From Zygnema cylindricum (taxonomy: Eukaryota > Streptophyta > Zygnematophyceae > Zygnematales > Zygnemataceae): a DNA stretch of 64,000 bases. Position 1 is the stretch's first letter. Every line of letters starts with the position of its first letter. Shown in pieces: positions 11,322-22,548 of the stretch. The stretch spans positions 135,650-199,649 of the forward strand of contig JBBHKE010002506.1 in NCBI GenBank assembly GCA_037447655.1, in the 5' to 3' direction. A program made the position numbers and the translations under genes. Under the pieces are notes generated by a model. That model did not search any database. It worked only from the letters and a program-made list of their open reading frames with translations, and had not been told where the DNA came from.

Positions 11322-12364
11322 ATGTACCCTCGGAAGCACCCAGACTACCCCAAAACAGCCTCCTTTGATTCCACTCAGAATTCTACAACATAACCAAACC
11401 AAGCTGAAACTACTCAACCAGATAGATTTTAGTCCAATAAGTAATCCCACCAAATTTATATAATAATACCAAACCGAATAATCACAACACCCAGTCAAAG
11501 TTGCAGAAAAACAGCTTGCCAGAACTTTGATAAATCTGACCAACTTCACAATGAATCCCCAAGCAAATGAGACTTACAATAGGTCTGCAAATTTGCCACA
11601 ATATTTTCAACACAAGGAAGAACACACATGCAAAATTTTAGATAATTCTGCTAATAAAACTGAGAGCAATTCTCAGATGAAATTCCCAAAAAGGAGCAAA
11701 AACAGTTTCTGTCCAAAAAGTTCCTAAGTCTCAAAATGACTAAGTCCTACAAATATACACTACAGCTTAGTACTCACTGTACGGAGGCATACCACTCACT
11801 GTACGGAGGCATACCAGCCGAACGTAATAAATCAACTACCTCTATTAATGTGAGTGTACCAAAGGTCTACACTAATAATTAATACACAGGACAAAATATT
11901 GTTAAATATTTACAAGCCTTACGAATTTCATCAAATGAATATCGACCGTCCAAATTGAGTATCATGTGATGGACGCGATTTCGCGTCCCTCACCAAATTG
12001 TCCAAACTGACGCCGTCGCCGTCCATAGCTCCGGTGGCATCCAATTCACCAAATGTCTCCCGCCGCATTATGTTTCGTACGACTTCTGTCACAGTTTCAC
12101 CCAGACTCTACTTTTATGATTTTGACACTTAGGCGCTGAAACGCTAATAGAACATTAGTGCGCCGAAACTAACCGTGAGCTGGACATAAGACCGTACCAC
12201 GGTTCTACGCACTAAATAATTCACCAACCGTACAGTACCACGTCACGAACCTTAACCGACACTCAAACTAAACAGGACGTTCCGGGAAAGACATAACTGC
12301 CGACGTCAACTGAACATTAATTTAATATAAACACAAACTGAACAAAAACTGAACTGAATTAACA
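11294..12364 (-). repeat. LTR2 copy a
   Basis: It starts TGTTGTTCATAGCCC, almost the same as the solo copy at 59473, and shares long blocks with it (CAGCCATGAATGTACCCTCG; TCCACTCAGAATTCTACA; CAAAAAGTTCCTAAGTC). The right end AATTAACA at 12364 is inferred from the length of copy b. The flanks ATGAG and CATTG do not match, so this is not a clean solo insertion. It carries a 22-bp tandem duplication at 11772-11815. Confidence 0.6.
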
Positions 12365-12624
12365 CATTGAAATCTTAACAAAAACGCTGACCATGAAAAG
12401 TCAGAATGTAGAGGATGGGAATGTGTTATCCAAATTAGTTGTCTTGTATATTGGTTGCCACTTATCGGTAGTCAACATACACATTTTTTTGACCCATCGG
12501 TTTTGGACACATTGTTTTTATACATCGAAAAGGATACCATTGCGTTATTTACTGATAAATTGACCATATACGCAAATAAAAAACTATCGCTAGAGCTGTA
12601 CTTGCATATATTGTACATATATAG
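12365..12624. other. Unassigned spacer between LTR2 copies
   Basis: This is 260 bp of AT-rich DNA between two same-orientation LTR2 copies. The open frame across 12455-12691 has no recognisable domain and runs into the LTR. I see nothing else. Confidence 0.4.
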
Positions 12625-13706
12625 TGTTGTCCTTGGCCTATTTCAGCCATGGATTACTCACGGAAGACACCCACAGACTACCTCAAAATAGCTGTGTTTC
12701 AGACAACACAGATTACTCCACAATAACCAAAAGCAGCTGAAACTGCACCAGTATGCAGTATATCCGAAACACTGTAACCTCTCAAAGTTAAAGCCAAATC
12801 CACCAAGGCATCCAAAAGATATGAGCTGCAGAGTTTCCCAAAAACATCTGACAGCTTACCAAACTAACCAGGTAGACTCCTCACAGAATTCTACAGAAAC
12901 AGCAGAACAGACTGAAACTACATAAACAAATAGTTTCTAGGTCATCAAAGATCTCCACAAAGTTTCATACAAAGACATCAATCAGGGTGATCACACCATC
13001 AGGTCAAAGTTGCAGAAAAACAGTCTGCCATTACTTTGATGAGCTCAACTGTGATACTCATAATAATCTAAGTCCTACAAGTTATACTCAGAGAGTTCAC
13101 TACTGACTGTACGGAGGCATACCAGCTGTACGTTATCTACCTTCTACCTAAATTACTGTGAATATACCCGAATAATTCGAGGTATGTGAGAATGAATGAA
13201 TCTACACTAATAAACTAATTAACAAAAAGACAAACCTCTGTTGAATATAATATTTACACCGACACCTCCGCAAAATCCGCATACTAAACGTCAACTTGCT
13301 TAGTCACTTGACGACAAGTCTATGTAGCAAACCGAAATCACAAACGTATTGTCCACCTGGTAATACATCATCAGAAATAGTGTGATCCTACAAAAATATC
13401 GGCGAACGTCGTCCGCTCTCCAAATGTACTACGAACCACTTGCCGAAATTAACTCGTACCCTCCAAATCTTATCGTACCAAAATTGCGTCCTTCGCCATA
13501 AATGCTGCTGACTTATTTAACGTCCACTTGTCAAATAAGACGCTCCGTACGTTGGCTCCCCCAATCCGTGAATCCATTCGAATAATGCATCCGTATTCAT
13601 TACGTAAACTTATAATTTGTTTTCTCCCCCATTACGTACGCCTCATACCGTATCATTAAGGCTACACTAAAATAGGTGTGTACGAAATTAAGTCTTTAAA
13701 ACAACA
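12625..13706 (-). repeat. LTR2 copy b (3' LTR of a minus-strand element)
   Basis: This 1082-bp LTR has TGTTG...CAACA ends. Immediately to its right, read on the minus strand, lies a purine run GTCTTTGGGGGAG (13707-13719) abutting the LTR start. That is the expected polypurine tract of an element whose body lies to the right. It shares with copies a and c the motif ACTGTACGGAGGCATACCAG and other blocks. Confidence 0.65.
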
Positions 13707-14280
13707 CTCCCCCAAAGACTTGAGTCAACCCTTTTTATATGTCACTACAGTAAATTAAACGTTGTGCACTTTCAAAAATATCAAAATCGACACTTAGCAT
13801 TGTACTAATTAAATAAGCATGAAACGCGATCTACACGAAACTAAATATTCAAATAACAACTCTCCCCTGAATATTTAGTTGCGTGCACCCGGAATAAAAA
13901 AATGCGCCACGTGTTTAGTGGAACTGTACCTTTCCGTACATCTAAATTTTCCCCTTTTTTTTTCTTCTTCTTCCAAACGTCACCACCGCTTCCGCTGATG
14001 TCACCACTCTCCAGCTGCCTTCTACCATGTTTTCTGAAATTTTCCTTCCTGAACAAGCCACTGCTTCCGCCACCTTCGTTGTCTTCAACATAGAAAAAAT
14101 AAATAATAATAAAAAAAAATCTTTTTGTTCTTTTCAACTAATTCAACAATGAAGAACACCAACTCCAAAATCCTACCAAAAATACCGAATGTCAAAAGTA
14201 ACTGTCTTTATAAGACATGCCTGTAATATAAAGTTTTCAAAATTAAGATTTCTCTAAATTCATGTTCTCCAAGAATGTCC
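13707..14280 (-). other. 3' internal region of the minus-strand LTR2 element
   Basis: This lies between the polypurine tract and the gag-like frames and is AT-rich. A second purine-rich run on the minus strand (ATTCAGGGGAGAGTTG) lies at 13859-13876. The open frame at 13841-14137 shows no recognisable domain. Confidence 0.4.
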
Positions 14281-14289
14281 TCTAGAAAA

Positions 14290-14817
14290 TCATTTCTCCC
14301 GCTCTTTTCTCTTGATCACTTTCTGAACATGTTTTTTTCTTCCCTTAATCCTTTGAACATTGCATCTTCTCTTTGTTTTCTTCATGAATTTTCGTATTTT
14401 CCGAAAGTTTACATTTTTGTCACAATTTTCTACCCGTTTAATATCATAAATTCTAATTTTCTGTTTTACTTTTATGTTTTTCTCCATAGATTTGCTACGC
14501 CCATTAACTTCATTCATCTGAAAATTTTTAATTTTGATTCTTCTTATTTTCAGTTGCACAGTTTTCTTCATTTTTTCTTTTCCTATACTTCTAACTTTTG
14601 CATTTCTACTACATTTTTCATTCTCACAATATTCATTTCTCACTCCAATTTTCTGAACAATTTTTCGTAGTCCTTCAAGTTCATCAATTTCCACATCCAC
14701 ATTATTTCTAGTTACTACTTCTAAGCGTCCATCTCTTCCTCCAACTCCTTTTACTTCACTTAACTCTCTCTCTTGTAAGCAATTTTCACTCACCGATCTG
14801 TCATCTGATAAAGTCAC
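14290..14817 (-). CDS. Basic hypothetical ORF of the LTR2 element
   Basis: A 175-residue frame, highly K- and R-rich, with no domain I recognise. Its first residues (DDRSVSENCLQERELSEV) nearly repeat the end of the next upstream frame (DDRSVSEKDLQ), so the two ORFs share a duplicated ~25-residue block about 130 bp apart. They were probably one continuous gag C-terminus, now split by a frameshift near 14830. Confidence 0.35.
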   Translation of the reverse strand: MTLSDDRSVSENCLQERELSEVKGVGGRDGRLEVVTRNNVDVEIDELEGLRKIVQKIGVRNEYCENEKCSRNAKVRSIGKEKMKKTVQLKIRRIKIKNFQMNEVNGRSKSMEKNIKVKQKIRIYDIKRVENCDKNVNFRKIRKFMKKTKRRCNVQRIKGRKKHVQKVIKRKEREK

Positions 14818-14845
14818 ACAAATCGTGTCATTTTCTCTTTGTCTT

Positions 14846-15440
14846 TCACCACACTTTCTTTAGTGATATCACTCCTTCCACCTTTCTTACTTCAATAACC
14901 TCTTCCTCCTGTAAATCTTTTTCACTCACGGATCTGTCGTCGGGAAAAGGGACGGGACCGGGAAAAGGGACGGGAAAAGGGACGGGACTGGGAAAAGGGA
15001 CGGGAAAAGGGACAGACACCAAATCCTTTTCTGTCATCTCTTTCTCCACTCCACTTTTGGTGACAAAATATTTTTCCCTTCCTTCCTCTTTCACCATATA
15101 CCGAAAAACACAGATGGTCGGTAAGTAAATGAATTCGTCGACCGAAGGTGTAGGCCTTTTGTCATCGGTTGAGGCTTGTCCCTCGCTCATGAAAGCACTT
15201 GATTCCCTCCTTGTTGAGGGTAGAACTATGTTGTTGTCCCATCCATCTCTGAAAATTCCTGTAACACATGCACTTTTATATGATGGACATACCCTGAAGG
15301 TATGTCCTAAATCATTACAGTAAAAACAATTTTTAGGTCCATTTCCGCTATTACTTCTAATTTTCTGAAACTAAGACTTAGAGACCTCTATATTCCCTTC
15401 ATTTTTTTTTTTCCAATCTTCTTCATCTAAAACAAATCTC
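14846..15440 (-). pseudogene. Gag-like ORF with CCHC knuckle, LTR2 element
   Basis: On the minus strand from about 15440 the frame reads through one stop into a clean CCHC knuckle, C-F-Y-C-N-D-L-G-H-T-F-R-V-C (about 15300-15343), followed by CPSYKS. The 114-residue frame 14846-15190 continues it, with a low-complexity P/F/V block (VPFPVPF units) encoded by a 12- to 18-bp DNA repeat at 14940-15013. A knuckle with basic flanks indicates nucleic-acid binding by a retroelement gag. The 5' end is cut off by the plus-strand copia element. Confidence 0.5.
14940..15013. repeat. Tandem repeat of GGGAAAAGGGAC units
   Basis: Six GGGAAAAGGGAC-like units with 12- and 18-bp spacing, read on the minus strand as alternating V, P and F codons. 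The unit is intact in all copies, suggesting recent expansion. Confidence 0.85.
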
Positions 15441-15449
15441 CTTATCTAG

Positions 15450-16056
15450 TAGCGGCTCAGAAAATTCAGATGATGATGAAAAATATAAGAAAGAGAATAT
15501 AAAAAAGGGGAAGAAAAAGGTGGGAGAGGATTTTGATTTTGATAGTGAGTTGGAAGGAGAAGAAGATTTTTGAATTGGAGGCAAGCCGGTTGTCTTCGAC
15601 AGATCTAACTACACTATTTGGAAGAAGAACATGAGAGCGAGTCTCGTTTTCAAGAAGGTATGGAAGATCGTCAATGGCAAGGAGAAAATGCCAAAAGATC
15701 CCAAGGCGCAAAAAATGTGGAAATTGAAAGATATGGCGGCCATGAATGGGTTGATCCAAAGTTATACCGGATCGGTCCATGATTATTTTCTTATTCATGA
15801 TACCTCATATAAATGTTGGCATGCGTTAGAAAATCAATTTGAGAAAGGAGTCAAAGATAAGACAAATTATGTGTTTAAGGATTTCATTAAATTTAAGTTT
15901 AAGCATAATGAGTCAATCGATGACGGAGTCAAAAGGTTTAATATTTTGTTGGAGCAATTGAGAAGTCTTGGTAAAATTGTACCTGAAAATGAAAAATTAC
16001 AAGTGTTCTTAGAGGGATTACCTGAACGGTATTCTACGTCTAGTGAAATAATTTAA
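15450..16056 (+). pseudogene. Ty1/copia gag, main element
   Basis: Gag of the plus-strand copia element running to about 20.2 kb. The frame 15631-16056 holds the UBN2-type core: W-K-x-K-D-x-x-A, HDTSYKCWHALENQFEKG, LEQLRSLGKIVPENEK and LEGLPERYSTSSEII. Upstream, GGKPVVFDRSNYTIWKKN is in frame after one stop at 15571, preceded by an acidic stretch. A stop (TAA) at 16054 splits it from the knuckle region. No 5' LTR or primer site is visible before it, because the minus-strand LTR2 gag abuts it. Confidence 0.85.
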
Positions 16057-16086
16057 TCTAAAAGGAAGGCTACACTCGAGTATGCG

Positions 16087-16872
16087 GTGAATTATTTGAA
16101 GTCCATTGAGAAATCTAGAAAGAGTGTAGGTAGAGGTTTTGAAAGTAGTGGAATCGATAATGTAAATACCTTGGATTCCATGGATCTAAATTTGTTCCGA
16201 GGAAGAGGGGGCATTAGAGGAAATTTTAGAGGAACAGGTAGAGGAAGAAGTCAAAATGTTGGACTTAGTAGGATTCAATTTGATAAAACTAACACCTCTA
16301 ATGTGACTTGTTTCAAATGTGATAAGATTGGGCATTTTGCAGCCGAGTGCCTAGATAAGGAGAAGAGATGCAATATTTGCCATAAGTGGGGACATGTGAG
16401 CTCTCATTGTTTCCAACGAGAAGGCGAAAATTCTTCCTTTTATGACGATCGAAGAAATGGACGAGGACGTGGCCGAGGACGCGGACAAGGTCGTGGCCAA
16501 TTAAGAGGATCTGGTTATCAAGGAAACTATACGGAGTTTAAAAAAGACATTGAGGAGCGATATTACAATTTGGCTATTTTATTGGACGAGAAAACCGGAG
16601 CAATTTTGAATTCGGCTTCTAGTAATCATTGTGTAAGAGATTGGATTATTCATACCGGCGCAACTCACCATGTGTGTACGGATTTTATTTTATTTTTGAA
16701 TACAAAGAAACTTACGGTTCGAAAGAATGTCACTGTTGCGAGTGGGCATGTAATTCCGGTGGACACAATTGGAACGGTCCGAATTGATTTACCGGTGATG
16801 ATAAATTTGGAAATGTTAGAGTGCATAAAGCTAAGTAAAATGATGCTTTCTTTATTCCGAATGGAGTGGTGA
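16087..16872 (+). pseudogene. Copia nucleocapsid and protease region
   Basis: Two CCHC knuckles in tandem, C-F-K-C-D-K-I-G-H-F-A-A-E-C and C-N-I-C-H-K-W-G-H-V-S-S-H-C (16309-16400), sit between arginine/glycine-rich stretches (GRGRGRGRGQGRG). They bind the element's RNA. The retropepsin motif follows as W-I-I-H-T-G-A-T-H-H (~16642-16671). The family has D-S/T-G-A there, so the catalytic aspartate is replaced by histidine (CAT for GAT) and the protease should be dead. A frameshift near 16860 separates the next part. Confidence 0.9.
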
Positions 16873-17340
16873 ATTTGGTTAGTGTTCCTCAAATTCAAAA
16901 GGCAGGAGGTAGAGTCATTTCTTTGGAGGATTTTAGAATCATGATTAAAAGTAAAGAAGGAATTCAAGTTGGGGAAGGATTTTTGTCGGATAATTTGGTT
17001 AGGAAGTTAATTTGGAAACGGCCGGTTAAAGAGGAACCTTCTATGCTTTTCCTAGAGATGGAGAAAGGCGACCTTAGCTTTTGGCATCATCGGTTATGCC
17101 ACACTTCGCAAGGAAACATTAAAAAGATGATTAAGAATTCTTCGGTGAGAGGTTTGGAATTGGCTACCGGAGAAAAGGTGAATGGATGTAATGGTTGTAG
17201 CAAGGGGAAGCAAATGAGGAAACCGCATCCCGTCAAAAATATACGATTTCAAGCGAGTCAACCTTTGGAACTTGTTCATGTGGATCTTTGTGGACCTATT
17301 AAGCCGAGGAGGCTTGGGGAAATAGATATATTTTTGTGAT
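16866..17340 (+). pseudogene. Copia protease end and integrase zinc domain
   Basis: This continues from LVSVPQIQKAGG, the usual end of the copia protease region, into the GAG-pre-integrase domain. That domain has its HHCC set, F-W-H-H-R-L-C-H-T and C-N-G-C-S-K-G-K, and then the first catalytic aspartate of integrase in HVDLCGPI (~17277-17300). A stop at 17337 interrupts it. Confidence 0.9.
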
Positions 17341-17960
17341 TGTTGATGATTTTTCCCAAAAGAGTTTGGTGTATCTTTTGAAAAGGAAGTCAGAGGCTTT
17401 GGATTATTTTAAGAAGTTTGTTGTGATGGATGAAAGGGAAATGGACACGAAATTGAAAGCCGTGAGGTCGGATAATGGTAGAGAATTTATCGCATTTAAA
17501 GAGTTATGTGAGGAGCGGGGAATCAAGCAACAATTTACCGCAGCTTATTCACCTGAATGTAATGGAGTGGCCGAGAGGAAAAACAGGACGTTGCAAGAAA
17601 TGGTGCATGCGGTGCTTCATAGCACGAAGCATAATGTTTCGCTTTGGGGAGAAGCCAAAGTCACAACAAACTATGTCTGTAATCGAAGATTGATTTCGAT
17701 TTCTGGCGCAAGACGCTTGAGGAACTTTGGAGTGGACGGGTTTTGTCCGTACGACATTTAAGAATTTGGGGTTGTCGGGCTACCGTATGTCCGTACGACA
17801 TTTAAGAATTTGGGGTTGGCGGGCTACCGTATACACTGACCGAAACAAACGGACCGGCAAGTTTAGTGCACAAAGTTGGAGTGGAATTTTCGTCGTATAC
17901 AAAATCAGTACTGATCTTCAATCTTGTGACGCGAAACGTAGTGGAGTCACGGAATGTTGA
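17336..17960 (+). pseudogene. Copia integrase catalytic core
   Basis: The rve core continues in an overlapping frame: second aspartate in VRSDNGREF and the glutamate in YSPECNGVAERKNRT, so the D-D-E set is present. A 44-bp direct tandem duplication at 17745-17832 shifts the frame at the C-terminal end of the core and repeats the VRHL/IWG segment. The conserved region after it is readable only by changing frame. Confidence 0.9.
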
Positions 17961-18420
17961 CTTCCACGAGAATTTAAAGGCGGCCATGGAATATTCAAAC
18001 GGCAAGGAGCGAGTTTTAGATTTTGAAGAAGAGAACAGTTTGAAGGAGTTTGAAGTGGCGGATTCGTCAGATAAAGAACACGATAATTATGAGACTCCAA
18101 AACGGAAACCGAAATTTGGTAAAGTTTCAAATTCTGACAAATTTGATTTGGAATCCAATTTGAGTGATGATAAGTGTGATAGTTCAAAACTATCTTTGAA
18201 AAGTCAAATTAGTGAAAAAAATATGCGATCAATTTATGAGAAGAGTGAAAAGAATGTAATGGAAGAAGAAGTGGTTGTTAGGAGAAGTAACCGATAAAAT
18301 AAAGGAAAAGCACCTGAGAGATTAAGTCTTCAAATGACAACTAGTGATAAATCTCATAATTTTATTTCAGAGGCTAAGTTAATTGAATTCCTTTTATAGC
18401 AATTACAGCAAGAGAGTGTA
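17866..18420 (+). pseudogene. Copia integrase-RT linker
   Basis: The 143-residue frame carries the end of the integrase C-terminal region (VESRNVDFHEN matches the family's R-D-V-x-F-x-E) and then a long acidic, serine-rich linker ending VVVRRSNR. Such low-complexity linkers separate integrase from RT in plant copia polyproteins. Two stops follow before RT begins. Confidence 0.75.
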
Positions 18421-18429
18421 AGTGGTGAC

Positions 18430-19430
18430 CCGAAATCTTATACAGAAGCTAGAAATTCGGGTGATTGGGAGTCTAAGTGGAAAGATGCATTTGACAAGGA
18501 ATATAGATCTACTGTTGAGAATGAGACTTTTGAGAAAGTAGAACTGCCTGAGGGAAAGAAGGCCATAGATTCTAAGTGGGTATTTAAGACAAAAACTGGC
18601 GCTTCAAGTGAACTGATTAAGTATAAAACAAGATTAGTTTGTAAGGTATTTCAACAAAAAAAGGGAGTGGATTATACGGAGACCAATGCTCCCGTGGTTA
18701 AGTTTGATTCTTTGAGGATGATTATCGCATTGGTGGCAGCCGGGAAGAAGCATATCCATCAGATGGACGTGGAGACCGCTTTCCTTAATGGAGATCTCGA
18801 GGAGGAGGTTTATATGAAGATTCCAGAAGGAATACCATCCAAACCCGGTTTAGTCTGGAGACTAAAGAAATCCTTGTATGGGTTGAAGCAAGCACCAAGA
18901 ACATGGTACTTACGCTTACATAAGGTTTTGATTGATTTTGGATTTGTAAGAACAATTTCACATTCTGGTGTATTTCTGAAAGGAAATGGAGTGAATCAAA
19001 CTATTTTTAGTGTGTATGTGGATAATTTCATTATGGTTTCAAACAGCTTAGAGAAAATTGAGGAATTGAAGATTATTTGAAGAAGCATTTTAAGGTGACA
19101 GACTTAGGTGAAGCAAAGTATATATTGGGCATTGAGGTAATTAGGAGTAAATCCGGATGTATTAAATTGAGTCAGGAACAATATTGTAAGAAAGTTCTTA
19201 CTCGATTTTCTATATTAGGTTCTAAGCCCCTTAGCACACCTCTAGACCTGAAATTACAGCCTAGCAAATTTGATGATGAGGAAATTGTTAATGTCCCTTA
19301 TAGAGAGGCAATTGGATGCCTAATGTATTTGAGTGTAAGGACAAGACCGCATATTTCTGCAGTTGTTTCAATTGTAAGCAGGTACAGTCAAGCCCCAAAA
19401 AAAGCATATTTCTGCAGTTGTTTCAATTGT
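18430..19430 (+). pseudogene. Copia reverse transcriptase
   Basis: RT_copia is readable from DWESKWKDAFDKEYRS through SKWVFKTK, HQMDVETAFLNGDLEEEVYM and KSLYGLKQAPRTWY. The active-site box reads Y-V-D-N at ~19014-19025 instead of YVDD, so one of the two metal-binding aspartates is lost. A stop at 19078 and a restart give MKKHFKVTDLGEAKYILGIE and SVRTRPHISAVVSIVSRYS. The end is disrupted by ~55-bp tandem repeats at 19350-19590. Confidence 0.92.
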
Positions 19431-19590
19431 AAGCAGGTACAGTCAAGCCCCAAAAAAGCAACATTGGGAATCGGTCAAGCGGATTTTCAGGAAGCGGATT
19501 TGCAGTTGTTTCAATTGTAAGCAAGTACAGTCAAGCCCAAAAAAAACAACATTGGGAATCGGTCAAGCGGATTTTCAGGAAGCGGATTTT
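19350..19590. repeat. Tandem ~55-bp repeats at the RT/RNase H junction
   Basis: A ~55-bp unit (TTCTGCAGTTGTTTCAATTG core) occurs at 19350 and 19405, then partially again at 19501. A second unit (AATCGGTCAAGCGGATTTTC) appears twice, so two duplications overlap. They scramble the reading frame. Confidence 0.85.
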
Positions 19591-20110
19591 CAGGTATTTG
19601 GCCTGAAAATTGGACATTGGATTGGTTTACCGGAGTGGAGACGATTTAGATTGCTTCAGCTATTGTGATGCTGACTGGGGAGGTGACTTCGACACGGGAA
19701 ATTCTACCTTTTGTTATGCATTCGTATTAAGTGGAGCGGCAATCTCATGGAGCTCGGGATTACAACCTACGGTGGCTTTAAGTTAAACTTAAGCGGAATA
19801 CATGGCGGCTTGTCATACGGCGAAAGCTTCAATTTGGACATGTTAAGTGAATTGGGAATTTTTGTGAAGTGTATGAAGATTTATTCAAACAGCATGAGTA
19901 GTATTGCTTTAGTGAAGAATTCGGTGTTTCATAAAAGGACAAAACATTTTAGAATCTAGTGGCATTTTGTGAGTGATTTAGAGAAGGATAAAGAGTTAGA
20001 ATTTATATTTGTTCCTACTCTGGAGGCAGCGGATATGTTAACTAAAGCTGCAATGCATGGTGTCTTTGTTATAGGGAGACCTAAGCTAGGATTATTTGTA
20101 AACTAAAGCT
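19590..20110 (+). pseudogene. Copia RNase H
   Basis: Readable in shifted frames: C-D-A-D-W-G-G-D (~19658), the SGAAISWSS motif (~19733), A-E-Y-M-A-A (~19796) and NSVFHKRTKHFRI (19918-19957), all hallmarks of copia RNase H. Frameshifts and stops are present. Confidence 0.85.
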
Positions 20111-20162
20111 GCAATGCATGGTGTCTTTGTTATAGGGAGACCTAAGCTCTGATTATTTTGAG
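20041..20162. repeat. 61-bp tandem duplication
   Basis: ACTAAAGCTGCAATGCATGG starts at 20041 and again at 20102, with only a few differences over 61 bp. It lies at the 3' end of pol, just before the polypurine tract. Confidence 0.9.
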
Positions 20163-20192
20163 TCTGATCAGTAGTTAGTATAAATCCTCACA

Positions 20193-20207
20193 TTGAGAGG
20201 GGGAATG
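20193..20207 (+). promoter_or_regulatory. Polypurine tract
   Basis: TTGAGAGGGGGAA directly precedes TGTTAGGATC, the expected primer site for plus-strand synthesis at the 3' LTR boundary. Confidence 0.8.
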
Positions 20208-21170
20208 TTAGGATCGCAATGTGGGATTTACATGTCAATGTTGGTTCATTTTCAGTGTGGGTCAGTTTTGTAAGTCGCGCATTTCATTTCGTTAGGTTTC
20301 ATTTGTAGTATTAGTGTCGATTGTACTTTTTGGGTGCACGTTTCATGAATACGGTTTGAATAAGTTTTAGTACAGGACTTCTAGTACCTTCGGTTCTTGC
20401 GTAGTACGTCTACACCGCGAATCGTAATTAGAGTAAACAAAAAATTAGAGTACAAAAACCAAAAAAAAACAATTAGAGTAATGAACGCTAATTTATATGA
20501 TAGAGCTGTTTCAACTACGAAGTTGACTCTAATTTATTTTAGTACTCTAATTTGGCACGCTAATATCCTCTACTGTAAATAAGGTATACGTATAGAATTT
20601 GGCAAAACGTAGAGTTTATCGTCATGATGACGTTTGCACTACGGGGTTTGTTAAAACGCAGTTACATGATAACGGCCTGTATTAAATCATTATTTGTACT
20701 TTTTTACTTAATAAAATATAATTTTGCACGGTCGGAGGTCGTCCGTACTCCACACTATTTAAAACGAACCTACACTGGAATTAAAACGCTAATTAAACTT
20801 TACCTTAAATAGAATAATGAAAAAAATAGAATCATCTACTCTATTTCATGTGACAGAGTCGAAATTTCGAGGGACCGAATTAGAGTAATTTACTCTAATT
20901 ACGATTCGTGGTGTAGTAGTTTCATTTTGTGTAGATTACGCTGTACTTAAAGTACTGTACTTCTAGATGTTTTGTTTCGACTAGATGTTTTGTTTCGAGT
21001 AGTTGCAGTTCGCGTTGTACCCTAAATTGCGTCCAAGTACATGTGACGCTTCTAGAATTAGATTTCGAGATGTAAACTGGCGACTAAGTTAAAATGCCAG
21101 CTAGTGAGGGATTAGGAAGAACTAACGAGAAACTAAGGAGAAATCAATGTAGAACTAATGTATGAGAATT
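20208..21170 (+). repeat. 3' LTR of the main copia element, interrupted
   Basis: It starts TGTTAGGATCGCAATGTGGG after the polypurine tract. A TIR element sits inside it (20410-20916), and an 18-bp tandem duplication lies at 20963-20998. The right end is a guess because no 5' LTR is available for comparison. Confidence 0.6.
20410..20916. mobile_element. 507-bp TIR element (MITE-like) inside the LTR
   Basis: Terminal inverted repeats of about 28 bp begin CTACACC(G/A)CGAATCGTAA and end in TTAGAGTAAA on each side, with one mismatch. The interior repeats the TTAGAGTA motif several times and encodes nothing. No clear target duplication is visible. A related tip (CTACACCGCGCTTCGC) occurs near 28936. 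Confidence 0.75.
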
Positions 21171-22540
21171 AATATCAGTTTTCCTCTTCTGGATTATGTA
21201 TTGTCTCTATCTATGTTCCGCATTGTGTAATTTGTCAATTTTCTGCGCATTCCGATTGTGTTTTTGATCATTTCAAAAGGTACTCTAAAATTGAACGTAT
21301 TCACTTCACAAAAACTTATGCTCGCTCTCTGATATCTATTCATGCTCCAAGGGCTTTGGCCGTTCAAAAGTACTTTCACGGTCATCAAATATACGTAAAA
21401 AATGTCCCTTTTCAAAGAAAATATATATATGAGAAACCTAAAGGATATGTTTCTTTTGACACTAATTTTTTTTTTGTCATCCCGTTAAGCAAAACTACAA
21501 CTTGAAAGAATCTCCTCGTGTGTGGGATCAGACAATTAACAATAAGAAAAGGAAAGAAGGTTTTACTTCCATAGATGTCGATTTCAAATGTAAGCCTCTT
21601 AGACCTTCGAAAGCCCACTTATTATTTGGGCCTTCAAGTCATTTCCTATCACTTTACCAAAACCTTTGTTGCTTTCGAGAAACCTTTATTTTTGACCGCT
21701 TAGACCGTTTTCGCATGGATGAGTGCTTTTTAATCTCTATTTATTTAGATATCAATGCTCTATTAATCGGACCATTAATAAGTTCTCACCCCAGCCCTTC
21801 ATACCCCAACCATTCACACTAGAAATCATTCCATGGTTGGTGCTCTCATGTATACAATGCAAAATTTCTCTCTCTTTCGCTCTCTCCTTTTTATTACTAT
21901 TTTTTTACACCATCGTGGATTCATTGTTTAGATTTGAGGGCATCGTGTTATTTATATATCCTTTTAGAATTCATTTCCACCTTAATAATAAATAAAATTA
22001 CGATCTCGTCCCTTTTGTAGACATTTACTTTAAATTTTTCTACGGTTTCATTTTTTCACTTCACAAACATCAAAATCATAAGCGATTGTTTTTGATTCAC
22101 ATTTCTTGTTGGAATGTTTAATTTTGATTTTATGTGGATTTTTTTTATTCTATTTGTAGATTTTTAACAAGACTCTTGTTGTTAACTATTACATAATTTG
22201 TTCATAGCTCGTGTTTGTCTATCTTTGTATGGTTTTACTCTAATTCCATTCCTCGTGGTGGTATTTTTTTGTATGCTTGTGCTAGATGTCATGTATTTCT
22301 TATGGTAATTTTGTTAAGTCGTTTGCATATAAAAATTTAGTAACCTATTCGTAAATCATTTTTGTCTGTTTTAACACCTTTTTTAAAGGTTCTATGTGTT
22401 TAACAAAAAGATTTATTATCATTTGTTTAATTTTTCTTACGTTGATAATTAGAACCAGATGAAGTATTATATTTTTCATGCGTAGTTTATAATTTGTTTT
22501 GTTATTATTTTACTTATCATTGTTACATCTATTATTATAA
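21171..22540. other. AT-rich DNA without a recognised gene
   Basis: Short frames exist (21412-21618 minus, 21502-21822 plus, 21723-21995 plus) but none shows a known domain. 21840-22540 is T-rich and looks like ordinary intergenic DNA. Confidence 0.4.
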
Positions 22541-22548
22541 TCATGTTA

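Noticed and set aside
21184-21520. Plus-strand frame with IYVKNVPF and PKGYVSF, resembling RNP2 and RNP1 motifs of an RNA-binding domain
   Set aside because: The spacing between the two motifs is far too short for an RRM, and the frame has breaks, so I treat it as chance.
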